Positions 14,896 through 22,740 of a stretch of 42,724 nucleotides of DNA are shown here, piece after piece (position 1 is the first letter of the stretch; the number at the start of each line of letters is the position of its first letter). The DNA comes from a virus, in the IMG/VR virus record IMGVR_UViG_3300006484_000019, positions 1 to 42,724 of that record. One strand, written 5' to 3'. The notes under the pieces were generated by a model. It searched no databases, was not told the origin of the DNA, and was given only the letters and a program-made list of their open reading frames with translations. A program made the position numbers and the translations under genes.

Positions 14896-15459
14896 ATGAA
14901 AATAAGTTTAGGCATGCCGATACCAGATTTAGGAAGCTTACCTGGGTCTAGACCTGGGGGAGGAGGAAACACGCTTTTTGGTTTCTATACATCATCTGCA
15001 GCACAGCCAGGTGGTACTGATGCCTGCACTCAAGCTACAGGAACTACTAGGTATAAAAGCACTTCATCTTCTACACCTGTAGCCGTTGGAAATGTTATTT
15101 TTAGAGAACAAGCAGGAGAGAGTTACCCAAGTGTTGGTCACTACAGAGATCCTTTAGCTGGTTTTTATAAGGTAGGTGACGATGGATTAGTGGAATCAAT
15201 TGGTGCTTGTTTAACTATTGAAAGTTTTGATAGTACTACAGAGGCTCAGTCAAGTGCTGAAAGTATATGCGAAGCTAGTGTAGAGGGTAAAATGTATAAG
15301 TTAGGATCATCAGCAATTGATGATGGTGATATTGTATATAAAGATAGTAATGGCTCAGAATTAGCTGATGAAGGTTTTTACAAAACTGAAATCAGCGGCG
15401 TTCCCCATTACTATCGAATTAACGGAAGTGGCGAAGTGATTGATGTTGTTGGATGTTAA
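14896..15459 (+). CDS. Fibre-associated protein with two cysteine-bounded repeats
   Basis: 187 aa. The N-terminal module (LGMPIPDLGSLPGSRPGGGG, residues 5-24) is shared with the 58-aa protein at 11249. Two copies of a roughly 75-residue domain follow, one at about 28-105 (Cys44 to Cys105) and one at about 108-187 (Cys125 to Cys187). Each has a Tyr near the start, a GN/GD-hydrophobic strand, a G-x-Y turn and a G-x-V-x4-C end. The domain matches the one in the preceding protein. The cysteine placement suggests one disulfide per domain, fitting exposure outside the cell. Likely a modular adhesin on the tail; the ligand is unknown. Confidence 0.7.
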   Translation: MKISLGMPIPDLGSLPGSRPGGGGNTLFGFYTSSAAQPGGTDACTQATGTTRYKSTSSSTPVAVGNVIFREQAGESYPSVGHYRDPLAGFYKVGDDGLVESIGACLTIESFDSTTEAQSSAESICEASVEGKMYKLGSSAIDDGDIVYKDSNGSELADEGFYKTEISGVPHYYRINGSGEVIDVVGC

Positions 15460-15473
15460 AAAAGTAAATTAAC

Positions 15474-15493
15474 AAGTAATAGTATAAGTAATA
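15474..15493. repeat. Short direct repeat AAGTAATA x2
   Basis: AAGTAATA occurs at 15474-15481 and again at 15486-15493, a 12-base period, in the 61-base gap between the adhesin-like genes and the packaging-linked genes. It is a possible activator or promoter element for the downstream run of genes that leads to terminase. The region is AT-rich and the unit short, so chance is a real alternative. Confidence 0.25.
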
Positions 15494-15520
15494 AGCAAAA
15501 AAACAATTAAATAAAATAAA

Positions 15521-15766
15521 ATGGATAAAAAAATAACAAAAGAAGAGTTAGATTCTATAATAGAAAATAGAAATAAAATAAACGAATTAATGCAACAAAT
15601 AGGAGTTCTAGAAGCTAATAAGCACGCTGCATTACACGAGGTTGCTGAAGTCAATAAGATAATAAACGATCAAAAGTCAATTTTAGAAGCTAAATACGGC
15701 TCAATAAATATAGATGTTGAAACAGGTAATTATACTGAAATAGAAACAGAAGTTAAAGAAGATTAA
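15521..15766 (+). CDS. Small coiled-coil protein
   Basis: 81 aa, highly charged, helical over residues 5-58 (EELDSIIENRNKINELMQQI, then AEVNKIINDQKSILEAKYG) with heptad-like spacing, followed by a short strand NIDVETGNYTEIE. No membrane segment. Short phage proteins with a helical hairpin followed by a YG-I-TG end recur before packaging genes; their role is unknown to me. It ends 2 bases before the next start, so they are co-translated. It could be an assembly chaperone or oligomerisation factor, but that is only a guess from shape. Confidence 0.7.
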   Translation: MDKKITKEELDSIIENRNKINELMQQIGVLEANKHAALHEVAEVNKIINDQKSILEAKYGSINIDVETGNYTEIETEVKED

Positions 15767-15768
15767 CA

Positions 15769-15993
15769 ATGTCTACTATTAGAAAAATTAGTATTGGTTC
15801 TGATTATAAAAATGATGCTATGCACTACTCCGTAGGCCAAGAGGTTTACGGAGGTCATATCATATGTAATATACTTAGTGATGATGATCAAAAAGAATAT
15901 TCTATTTACATTAAAAAATCAAACGAAATATTACCTTGGAAAAAATTTAACAGCAATATGGCTGTTGCTGTAGAGTATGATTTAAATTATTAA
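15769..15993 (+). CDS. Small conserved-type phage protein of unknown function
   Basis: 74 aa, beta-rich, soluble. Visible landmarks are ISIGSDYKNDAMHYSVGQEV near the start, a repeated Ile-Tyr pattern (EYSIYIKK), WKKF and a final VEYDLNY. I recall similar short proteins with this pattern in marine podoviruses, without a known role. It ends on the start of the next gene (TAATG overlap) and follows the coiled-coil gene closely, so it belongs to the run leading to terminase. No motif allows a functional call. Confidence 0.7.
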   Translation: MSTIRKISIGSDYKNDAMHYSVGQEVYGGHIICNILSDDDQKEYSIYIKKSNEILPWKKFNSNMAVAVEYDLNY

Positions 15994-16586
15994 TGAAAAG
16001 TCTATATGATTTTATTGTATCTCCATTAGAAGGTAGATATAATAATACTAAAAAAATCGGTGGAAAAACTTTAATAATAAATACAAAAATAGAAACTTTT
16101 AAAAATGTAAGTAAAGAGGCTGTAGTAATAGAAGTTCCAGCTGCTTACAGAACTAAGATTAAAAAAGGAGATAAAGTTTTTGTACATCATAATATTTTTA
16201 GAAGATTTTATGATATTAAAGGTAAAGAAAAAAACAGTAGATCATATTTTAAAGATAATATGTATTTTTGTGATCCTATGCAGATATACATGTATAATAA
16301 TAAATCTCATTTAAATTATTGCTTTGTCAGTCCAATTAAGAATATTGACAAATTAAGCAACAATAAAGAGCAAACCCAACTTGGTATATTAAAATATACT
16401 AATAACACCTTAGAAGCGCTAGGAATAACCCCTGGTACACTCGTTACCTTCACTCCAGACTCTGAGTTTGAGTTTGTAGTGAATGGTGAACGACTTTATT
16501 GTATGAAATCAAATAATATAGCTCTAACCCATGAATATAAAGGAAACGAAAAAGAAAATAATCCAAGCTGGGCAAAAAGCAGTTGA
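15993..16586 (+). CDS. Unknown protein, possible GroES-like barrel
   Basis: 197 aa, soluble. Two halves are visible. Residues 20-75 run from a first strand (KTLIINTKIETFKNV) to IKKGDKVFVHHNIFRRFYDI, which resembles the 'GD-V-V' turn of a Cpn10-like barrel. The second half (LGILKYTNNTLEALGITPG, then LVTFTPDSEFEFVVNGERLY) repeats a similar strand-turn pattern and ends NNPSW. The strict GroES mobile loop is not evident, so a chaperone role is speculative. It lies in the terminase-proximal gene run. Alternatives: an adaptor or virion protein with a small beta-barrel. Confidence 0.55.
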   Translation: MKSLYDFIVSPLEGRYNNTKKIGGKTLIINTKIETFKNVSKEAVVIEVPAAYRTKIKKGDKVFVHHNIFRRFYDIKGKEKNSRSYFKDNMYFCDPMQIYMYNNKSHLNYCFVSPIKNIDKLSNNKEQTQLGILKYTNNTLEALGITPGTLVTFTPDSEFEFVVNGERLYCMKSNNIALTHEYKGNEKENNPSWAKSS

Positions 16587-16806
16587 AGAATTAATTAAAG
16601 TAGCACAAGAAAAGATCGTTGACTCAGGAGATGATATCTCAGCTGACAGACTTAAAAATGCTGCTGCAACAAAAAAATTAGCCATATTTGATGCGTTTGA
16701 AATTCTAACTCGCATACAAGATGAAGAGGATATTTTAAATGAAAAACCAAAAGAAATTAAAGATCAAAAATCTTTTAAAGGTTTTGCAGAGGGGAGAAGC
16801 AAATGA
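16531..16806 (+). CDS. Probable terminase small subunit
   Basis: 91 aa, helical and charged, with no recognisable helix-turn-helix by eye. Position is the main evidence: it ends on the start of the terminase large subunit (overlap 16803-16806), the usual place of the small subunit. The amphipathic helices (KAVEELIKVAQEKIVD, then ADRLKNAAATKKLAIFDAFEIL) fit an oligomerising small protein. Its ATG lies 56 bases inside the preceding gene, an unusually long overlap. No later in-frame ATG exists, so the overlap is probably genuine. Small terminase subunits recognise packaging sites and regulate the motor. Alternative: a different small packaging-linked protein. Confidence 0.55.
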   Translation: MNIKETKKKIIQAGQKAVEELIKVAQEKIVDSGDDISADRLKNAAATKKLAIFDAFEILTRIQDEEDILNEKPKEIKDQKSFKGFAEGRSK

Positions 16807-19076
16807 GCAAATCATTTTTAGATATTCCTTTTGAGTTAGAAGAAAATAAACATGGATATAATCAAACTCTTTATAAAAATATTTTAGACGTTGTTAATCC
16901 TAAAATATTAAAGAAACAAAATCGTTTGAAAAAATGGGAGTATGGTTATAACTCTGATTATGATTTTATAGTAATAAGTAAAACTGGACAAATTGGACAA
17001 ATCATTGAAATACAGAATCTCAGGATTGCTTTACCAGCAACAAATGAACCGTTTAAACGAAGCAAAGAAAAAAAGGAACAATACTGGGTTAAAGCCGAAT
17101 ATCCAAAAGAGCTGAGTAGAATTAAAACAAGATTTGATTGGCAAGAATATCCTGTTGATTTTAAAGAAAAGTGGTTTGATTATATAGATGAAGAATTTAG
17201 AAAAAGAGACGAAGGCTATTGGTTTTATAATAAAGGAGTTGCTACTTATATTACTGGTACTCATTACATGTACTTGCAATGGTCAAAGATTGATATTGGA
17301 GCACCAGATTACAGAGAAGCAAATAGATTATTCTATATATTTTGGGAAGCATGCAAGGCAGATAACAGATGTTACGGGATGTGCTATCTTAAAAACAGAA
17401 GGTCTGGATTTTCATTTATGTCCTCAGCAGAGCTTGTTAATCAAGCGACGATATCCAGTGATGCCAGATTCGGTATATTATCTAAATCTGGATCAGATGC
17501 TAAAAAAATGTTTACAGATAAAGTTGTACCAATATCCGTTAACTATCCGTTTTTCTTCAAACCGATCCAAGACGGTATGGATCGTCCTAAGACAGAACTG
17601 GCGTATAGGGTTCCGGCTTCAAAACTTACTAGAAGAAAGCTTGAGAGTAATGAGCAATTAGAAGATCTTGACGGGCTTGATACAACTATTGATTGGAAAA
17701 ACACAGGCGACAACTCTTACGATGGTGAGAAATTAAAAATATTAGCACACGACGAAAGTGGAAAATGGGAAAGACCAGACAACATATTAAACAATTGGCG
17801 AGTTACAAAAACAACATTAAGACTAGGAAGAAAAATAGTAGGCAAGTGTATGATGGGCTCAACTTCAAACGCATTAGATAAAGGTGGAAGTAATTTCAAA
17901 AAATTATACAACAATTCAGACGTTAAAGAAAGAAATAAAAACGGACAAACTTCTAGCGGGCTCTATGCTTTGTTCATACCTATGGAATGGAACTACGAAG
18001 GATACATGGATACTTACGGATTACCTGTCTTCATTACACCAGAAGATAAAGTCAAAGGAGCAGATGGTATTCCTATTACAATTGGAGTTATCGAGCACTG
18101 GGAAAACGAAGTCGAAGGCTTAAAAGAAGATCAAGACAGCTTAAATGAATTTTATCGTCAATTTCCAAGAACTGAAAAACATGCATTTAGAGACGAGACT
18201 AAATCTAGTTTATTTAATTTAACTAAAATTTATGAACAAATAGATTACAATGAAGACGTTGACAATGACAAGAAAATAGTACGTGGTAATTTCCAGTGGG
18301 AAAACGGAGTAAAAGATACTAGGGTATTACTAACGCCTAATAAAAACGGAAGATTTAATATATCTTGGATACCAAATGCTCAAATACAAAATAATGTAAT
18401 ATTAAAAAATGGAAACAAATATCCAGGCAACGAACATATTGGAGCTTTTGGTTGTGATTCTTATGATATTAGCGGTACTGTTGATGGTCGCGGTAGTAAA
18501 GGATCGCTACATGGATTAACAAAGTTTTCTATGGAGCAAGCACCTGCTCATCATTTTTTTTTAGAATACATATCTAGACCTCAAACAGCTGAGATATTTT
18601 TTGAAGATGTTTTAATGGCTTTAGTTTTTTATGGTATGCCACTTCTTTGTGAAAATAATAAACCTAGATTATTATACTACTTAAAGCGTAGAGGTTACAG
18701 AGGTTTTTCAATTAATCGTCCTGATAAAATTTGGAACAAACTTTCTGTAACTGAGAAAGAAATAGGTGGAATACCTAATTCAAGTGAAGATATTAAGCAA
18801 GCGCATGCTGCTGCTATAGAGGCTTACATAGAAAACTATGTTGGCAGAGTGGACGAAGAATATGGTGATGTTTATCATCAAAAAACACTAGAGGATTGGT
18901 CGCAATTTGATATAAATAACAGAACAAAGCACGATGCTTCTATTAGTTCTGGTTTAGCTATAATGGCCTGTAACAAAAATAAATACCGGCCCGTGTCAGT
19001 TAGATCTACAAAAAATATTAATTTAGGAATTAAACAATTTGATAATAAAGGATCCTTTTCACAAATAATAAAATAA
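16803..19076 (+). CDS. terL: Terminase large subunit
   Basis: 757 aa, within the range of large terminases. A deviant Walker A, KNRRSGFS, is at residues 197-204, very like the KSARVGYS of lambda gpA where the first lysine binds ATP. Walker B with catalytic acid is KILAHDES (Asp317, Glu318). A coupling-type GSTSN is at 352-356. The C-terminal nuclease begins with IGAFGCDSYDISG, Asp552 being the likely first metal ligand; a later acidic site is probable in KHDASIS near 720. The N-terminal 190 residues form an additional domain rich in Trp and Tyr. Terminases cut concatemeric DNA and pump it through the portal, encoded immediately downstream. The two genes abut with no gap. Confidence 0.93.
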   Translation: MSKSFLDIPFELEENKHGYNQTLYKNILDVVNPKILKKQNRLKKWEYGYNSDYDFIVISKTGQIGQIIEIQNLRIALPATNEPFKRSKEKKEQYWVKAEYPKELSRIKTRFDWQEYPVDFKEKWFDYIDEEFRKRDEGYWFYNKGVATYITGTHYMYLQWSKIDIGAPDYREANRLFYIFWEACKADNRCYGMCYLKNRRSGFSFMSSAELVNQATISSDARFGILSKSGSDAKKMFTDKVVPISVNYPFFFKPIQDGMDRPKTELAYRVPASKLTRRKLESNEQLEDLDGLDTTIDWKNTGDNSYDGEKLKILAHDESGKWERPDNILNNWRVTKTTLRLGRKIVGKCMMGSTSNALDKGGSNFKKLYNNSDVKERNKNGQTSSGLYALFIPMEWNYEGYMDTYGLPVFITPEDKVKGADGIPITIGVIEHWENEVEGLKEDQDSLNEFYRQFPRTEKHAFRDETKSSLFNLTKIYEQIDYNEDVDNDKKIVRGNFQWENGVKDTRVLLTPNKNGRFNISWIPNAQIQNNVILKNGNKYPGNEHIGAFGCDSYDISGTVDGRGSKGSLHGLTKFSMEQAPAHHFFLEYISRPQTAEIFFEDVLMALVFYGMPLLCENNKPRLLYYLKRRGYRGFSINRPDKIWNKLSVTEKEIGGIPNSSEDIKQAHAAAIEAYIENYVGRVDEEYGDVYHQKTLEDWSQFDINNRTKHDASISSGLAIMACNKNKYRPVSVRSTKNINLGIKQFDNKGSFSQIIK

Positions 19077-21518
19077 ATGCAAATAAGTACTCAAAACGGT
19101 AGTTCTTTTCCTGATCAGGTTGTGCCTGATAGAGTCAAAGAAAGTTTAGATTACGGTAAACAAGTCGGAAGAGCTATTGAAGCTGACTGGTTTAGCGGCA
19201 CTAGATCTGGTGTTCAAAATAGATATAATTATAATTTTAATAATTTTAGAAATTTAAGGTTATATGCTAGAGCAGAGCAACCAGTACAAAAATATAAAGA
19301 TGAGTTAGCTATAAATGGTGATTTGTCTTATCTAAACCTAGATTGGAAACCTATACCTATTATACCTAAGTTTGTAGATATAGTTGTAAATGGCATGTCA
19401 GACAGGCAGTACGATATAAAAGCATTTGCTCAAGATCCAAGTTCTCAAAAAAAGAGAACTGACTATGCTGAAGCAATACTTAGAGATATGGAAGCTAACT
19501 CTTATATTTCTAATGTGAAAGAAGCTACAGGCATTGATCTTTATTCAAACGAAAACCCAGAAGATCTACCTCAAAACGAAGAAGAGTTAAATCTTCACAT
19601 GCAATTAGATTACAAACAATCTATTGAGATAGCTGAGGAAGAAGCCATAAACAATGTATTAGCCAGAAATAAATATGACTTAACTAGAAAAAGGTTTAAC
19701 GAAGATTTAACCATACTAGGTATTGGTGCTGTAAAAACTTCTTGGAATAGATCTGAAGGTATAACTATAGATTACGTTGATCCAGCTTATTTAGTTTATT
19801 CATATACAGAAGATCCAAACTTTCAAGATTTATGGTATGTAGGTGAAGTTAAAGCAATATCATTGTCTGATTTAAAGAAACAATTTCCAAATTTAACACC
19901 TGAAGAATTAGAGACTATATCAAAATATCCTGGCAATAGTAATATGGTTTACAACTGGAACGGTAGGAATGACGGCAATATGATATATGTATTGTATTAC
20001 GAATATAAAACTTTTTCAGATCAAGTTTTTAAAATAAAACAAACACCTACAGGTTTAGAAAAAGCTTTAGAAAAGCCTGACACTTTTAATCCTCCACCTA
20101 ACGACAACTTTGAAAGAGTTAGTAGATCAATAGAGGTTTTGTATAGTGGTGCAAAAATACTAGGTCATGATATGATATTAGAATGGAAAATGGCGGAAAA
20201 TATGACAAGGCCAAAATCTAATCTAGTTAAAGTTAATATGAATTATAGCATAGTAGCTCCTAAAATTTATAAAGGACGTATAGAATCTTTAGTTTCTCGT
20301 ATAACTGGGTTTGCTGATATGATTCAATTAACTCACTTGAAGCTACAACAAGTTATGTCTAGAATAGTGCCAGATGGTGTATTTATGGATGTAGATGGGT
20401 TAGCAGAAGTAGACTTGGGTAATGGAACCACTTATAACCCTCAGGAAGCTTTAAATATGTATTTCCAAACTGGTAGTATAGTAGGTAGATCAATGACTCA
20501 AGATGGCGACTTAAACCATGGTAAAGTTCCAATACAAGAGTTATCTAGCTCTAGTGGTCAATCTAAAATAGCATCACTAATACAAACTTATCAGTATTAT
20601 TTACAAATGATAAGAGATGTTACCGGACTAAACGAAGCTAGAGACGCTAGCACACCTAATGAAAACGCTTTAGTTGGCTTACAAAAACTAGCTGCAGCTA
20701 ACTCAAACGTTGCCACAAAGCACATACTTCAATCAGCGTTATATTTAACAGTTAAAACATGTGAGAATATAGTATGCAGAATAAATGACTCTTTAGAGTT
20801 TGATCTAACAGCAGATGCTTTGAGATCTTCAATAAGCTCATACAATGTTGGAACTTTACAAGACTTAAAAGATTTACATTTGTATGATTTTGGTGTATAC
20901 CTGTCATTAGTTCCTGATGAAGCTGAAAAAGCAATGTTAGAACAAAATATTCAAATGGCTTTACAGCAACAGAGTATAACTTTAGAAGATGCTATAGACG
21001 TTAGAGAAATACATAACTTAAAACTAGCTAATCAACTATTAAAAGTTAGAAGAAAGAAAAAGGCTGAGCAAGATCAAATGCAGCAACAAGCTATGGTTCA
21101 AATGCAAGCTACAGCAAACGCTGAATCTGCAGAAAGAGCCTCTGCAGCTGAAATGCAAAAACAACAAGCTTTAGCCGAAACAACACTTCAGATAGAACAA
21201 GGCAAATCGCAGTTTGAAATACAAAGAATGTTAAAAGAGAGTGAAATTAAACAGCAGTTAGCAGATGTTCAGTTTCAATATGACATGCAGTTAGCTCAAT
21301 TACGCGCTAACACCGAGGTCACTAAAGAAACAATGAGAGGTGATAGAGATAAACAAAAAGAACAAGAAATAGAAAATAGAAAAGATACAAGAGCTAAAAT
21401 AGTTGGTTCTCAACAATCAGCTATGATTACACAAAGAGAAAATAATGACATGCCAATAGACTTTGAAGCCGATAGTAACAATACTATGGATTTAATGGGT
21501 TCTATGATGGGATCATAG
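19077..21518 (+). CDS. Portal protein
   Basis: 813 aa, placed directly after terminase, as is usual. Residues 1-650 show the mixed helical pattern of large podovirus portals. Landmarks are WKPIPIIPKFVDIVVNGMSD near 90, YDLTRKRFNEDLTILGIGAV near 200-220, IDYVDPAYLVYSYTEDP near 235-250 and a region rich in GLNEARDAS around 518-526. From about 655 to 780 the protein is a long Gln/Ala/Glu-rich coiled coil (QDQMQQQAMVQMQA, then ESEIKQQLADVQFQYDM). This matches the extended barrel of P22-type portals. The dodecameric portal forms the DNA channel and connects the head to the tail. Confidence 0.9.
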   Translation: MQISTQNGSSFPDQVVPDRVKESLDYGKQVGRAIEADWFSGTRSGVQNRYNYNFNNFRNLRLYARAEQPVQKYKDELAINGDLSYLNLDWKPIPIIPKFVDIVVNGMSDRQYDIKAFAQDPSSQKKRTDYAEAILRDMEANSYISNVKEATGIDLYSNENPEDLPQNEEELNLHMQLDYKQSIEIAEEEAINNVLARNKYDLTRKRFNEDLTILGIGAVKTSWNRSEGITIDYVDPAYLVYSYTEDPNFQDLWYVGEVKAISLSDLKKQFPNLTPEELETISKYPGNSNMVYNWNGRNDGNMIYVLYYEYKTFSDQVFKIKQTPTGLEKALEKPDTFNPPPNDNFERVSRSIEVLYSGAKILGHDMILEWKMAENMTRPKSNLVKVNMNYSIVAPKIYKGRIESLVSRITGFADMIQLTHLKLQQVMSRIVPDGVFMDVDGLAEVDLGNGTTYNPQEALNMYFQTGSIVGRSMTQDGDLNHGKVPIQELSSSSGQSKIASLIQTYQYYLQMIRDVTGLNEARDASTPNENALVGLQKLAAANSNVATKHILQSALYLTVKTCENIVCRINDSLEFDLTADALRSSISSYNVGTLQDLKDLHLYDFGVYLSLVPDEAEKAMLEQNIQMALQQQSITLEDAIDVREIHNLKLANQLLKVRRKKKAEQDQMQQQAMVQMQATANAESAERASAAEMQKQQALAETTLQIEQGKSQFEIQRMLKESEIKQQLADVQFQYDMQLAQLRANTEVTKETMRGDRDKQKEQEIENRKDTRAKIVGSQQSAMITQRENNDMPIDFEADSNNTMDLMGSMMGS

Positions 21519-21533
21519 TCGTTAATTATTAAT

Positions 21534-21550
21534 TATTATATTATATTATG
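21534..21550 (+). promoter_or_regulatory. AT-only leader shared with gene at 24675
   Basis: The 17 bases TATTATATTATATTATG, ending in the ATG at 21548, are identical to the bases ending in the ATG at 24675. Both are preceded by TTAATTATTA-like sequence. This may be a start-site enhancer for A/T-rich leaders in a host that does not use Shine-Dalgarno pairing, or the downstream part of a late promoter. Simple AT repetition can also arise independently. Confidence 0.35.
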
Positions 21551-22729
21551 TCACAAAAAGAAAAACCAGTAGTTGACCCTACAGTTGAGGGTCTTAAAGT
21601 AAAGAAAAAACCAGGTAGGCCTAGAAAACTAGTAGAAAAAACTAATATTACAAAATTAGATTTAACTAAAAAAGAAGAACCTAAAAAAGAAGAAGATGCC
21701 GTTCAAGTCAGAGAAACAAAAGAAGTACCTATGGGCGAATCACCCAAAGATAGCCAAGAAATGGACAAAGATATACGGGTCGAGTCCAGTAAAGATGATA
21801 TTAAAGAAGAAGAAATAAAATCTCCTATAAGTCAAATTGAAAAAACAGAAAAATCTGTTGAAGAAGAAATTAAAAAACCAATAATAGAAGATGTTAAAGT
21901 AAATCTACCTGAAAATGTAGAAAAGTTAGTTAGTTTCATGAAAGAAACTGGTGGAAACTTAGAAGACTATGTAAGGTTAAGTAGAGACTACTCTACAATA
22001 AGTGACGACGCTTTATTATCAGAATATTATAAAAGTACTAAGCCTCATTTAGAAAAAGACGAAATAGACTTTATCTTAGAAGATAAATTTTATTTTGACG
22101 ATGAGGTTGAAAGCGAGAGAGAAGTTAAGAAAAAACGTCTAGCTCGTAAAGAAGAAATTGCAAAAGCCAAAAACTTTTTAGAGGAAACGAAAAAGAAGTA
22201 TTACGACGAGATCAAGTTGAGACCGGGCGTTACTCAAGAACAACAAAAAGCAATGGATTTTTTCAATAGATACAGTGAAGAACAAAATAAAGCACAGAAA
22301 GTTAGTAAAGAGTTCCAAGAAAAAACATCTAATTATTTTAATAAAAATGAGTTTAAAGGTTTTGAATTTGATTTAGGTGATAAGAGGTTTAGATATGGAA
22401 TTAGCGATGTAGAAAAAACGTCAAAAGATCAGTCAAGTATTAATAATTTTTTTCAAAAGTTTTTGAAAGAAGACGGTACAGTAGACAGTTTAGATGATTA
22501 CCACAAAGCCCTTTACATAGCTAGCAATCCTGACAATGTTGCAAAACATTTCTATGATCAAGGAGTAGCTGATGCTACTAAGAGCATAATTTCTAAGTCT
22601 AAAAATATAAATACAGATCCAAGATCTAGCGATCCAGGTGATGTTTTTATAAATGGCTTAAAAGTTAGAGCAATATCAGGAGCTGACAGTTCTAAACTAA
22701 AAATAAAAAGTAAATTTAACAAAACATAA
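21548..22729 (+). CDS. Scaffold-like acidic/basic protein with AT-hook-like N-terminus
   Basis: 393 aa between portal and major capsid genes, the normal position of a scaffold. It is very rich in Lys and Glu and mostly helical, with a disordered first 130 residues and long charged helices from 140 to 260 (EVESEREVKKKRLARKEEIA, FLEETKKKYYDEIKLRPGV). No membrane segment or protease motif is seen. KKKPGRPRKL (residues 19-28) is an AT-hook-like minor-groove-binding motif, unusual for a scaffold. The C-terminal part (VRAISGADSSKLKIKSKFNK) is basic, as in scaffolds that bind capsid protein. Scaffold role inferred from place and composition. Confidence 0.6.
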   Translation: MSQKEKPVVDPTVEGLKVKKKPGRPRKLVEKTNITKLDLTKKEEPKKEEDAVQVRETKEVPMGESPKDSQEMDKDIRVESSKDDIKEEEIKSPISQIEKTEKSVEEEIKKPIIEDVKVNLPENVEKLVSFMKETGGNLEDYVRLSRDYSTISDDALLSEYYKSTKPHLEKDEIDFILEDKFYFDDEVESEREVKKKRLARKEEIAKAKNFLEETKKKYYDEIKLRPGVTQEQQKAMDFFNRYSEEQNKAQKVSKEFQEKTSNYFNKNEFKGFEFDLGDKRFRYGISDVEKTSKDQSSINNFFQKFLKEDGTVDSLDDYHKALYIASNPDNVAKHFYDQGVADATKSIISKSKNINTDPRSSDPGDVFINGLKVRAISGADSSKLKIKSKFNKT

Positions 22730-22740
22730 AAAAAAACAAT

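Noticed and set aside
17188-17661. 157-residue forward frame inside the terminase gene
   Set aside because: It lies wholly inside the terminase gene in another frame, and its product looks like random low-quality sequence. The terminase motifs are in the other frame.
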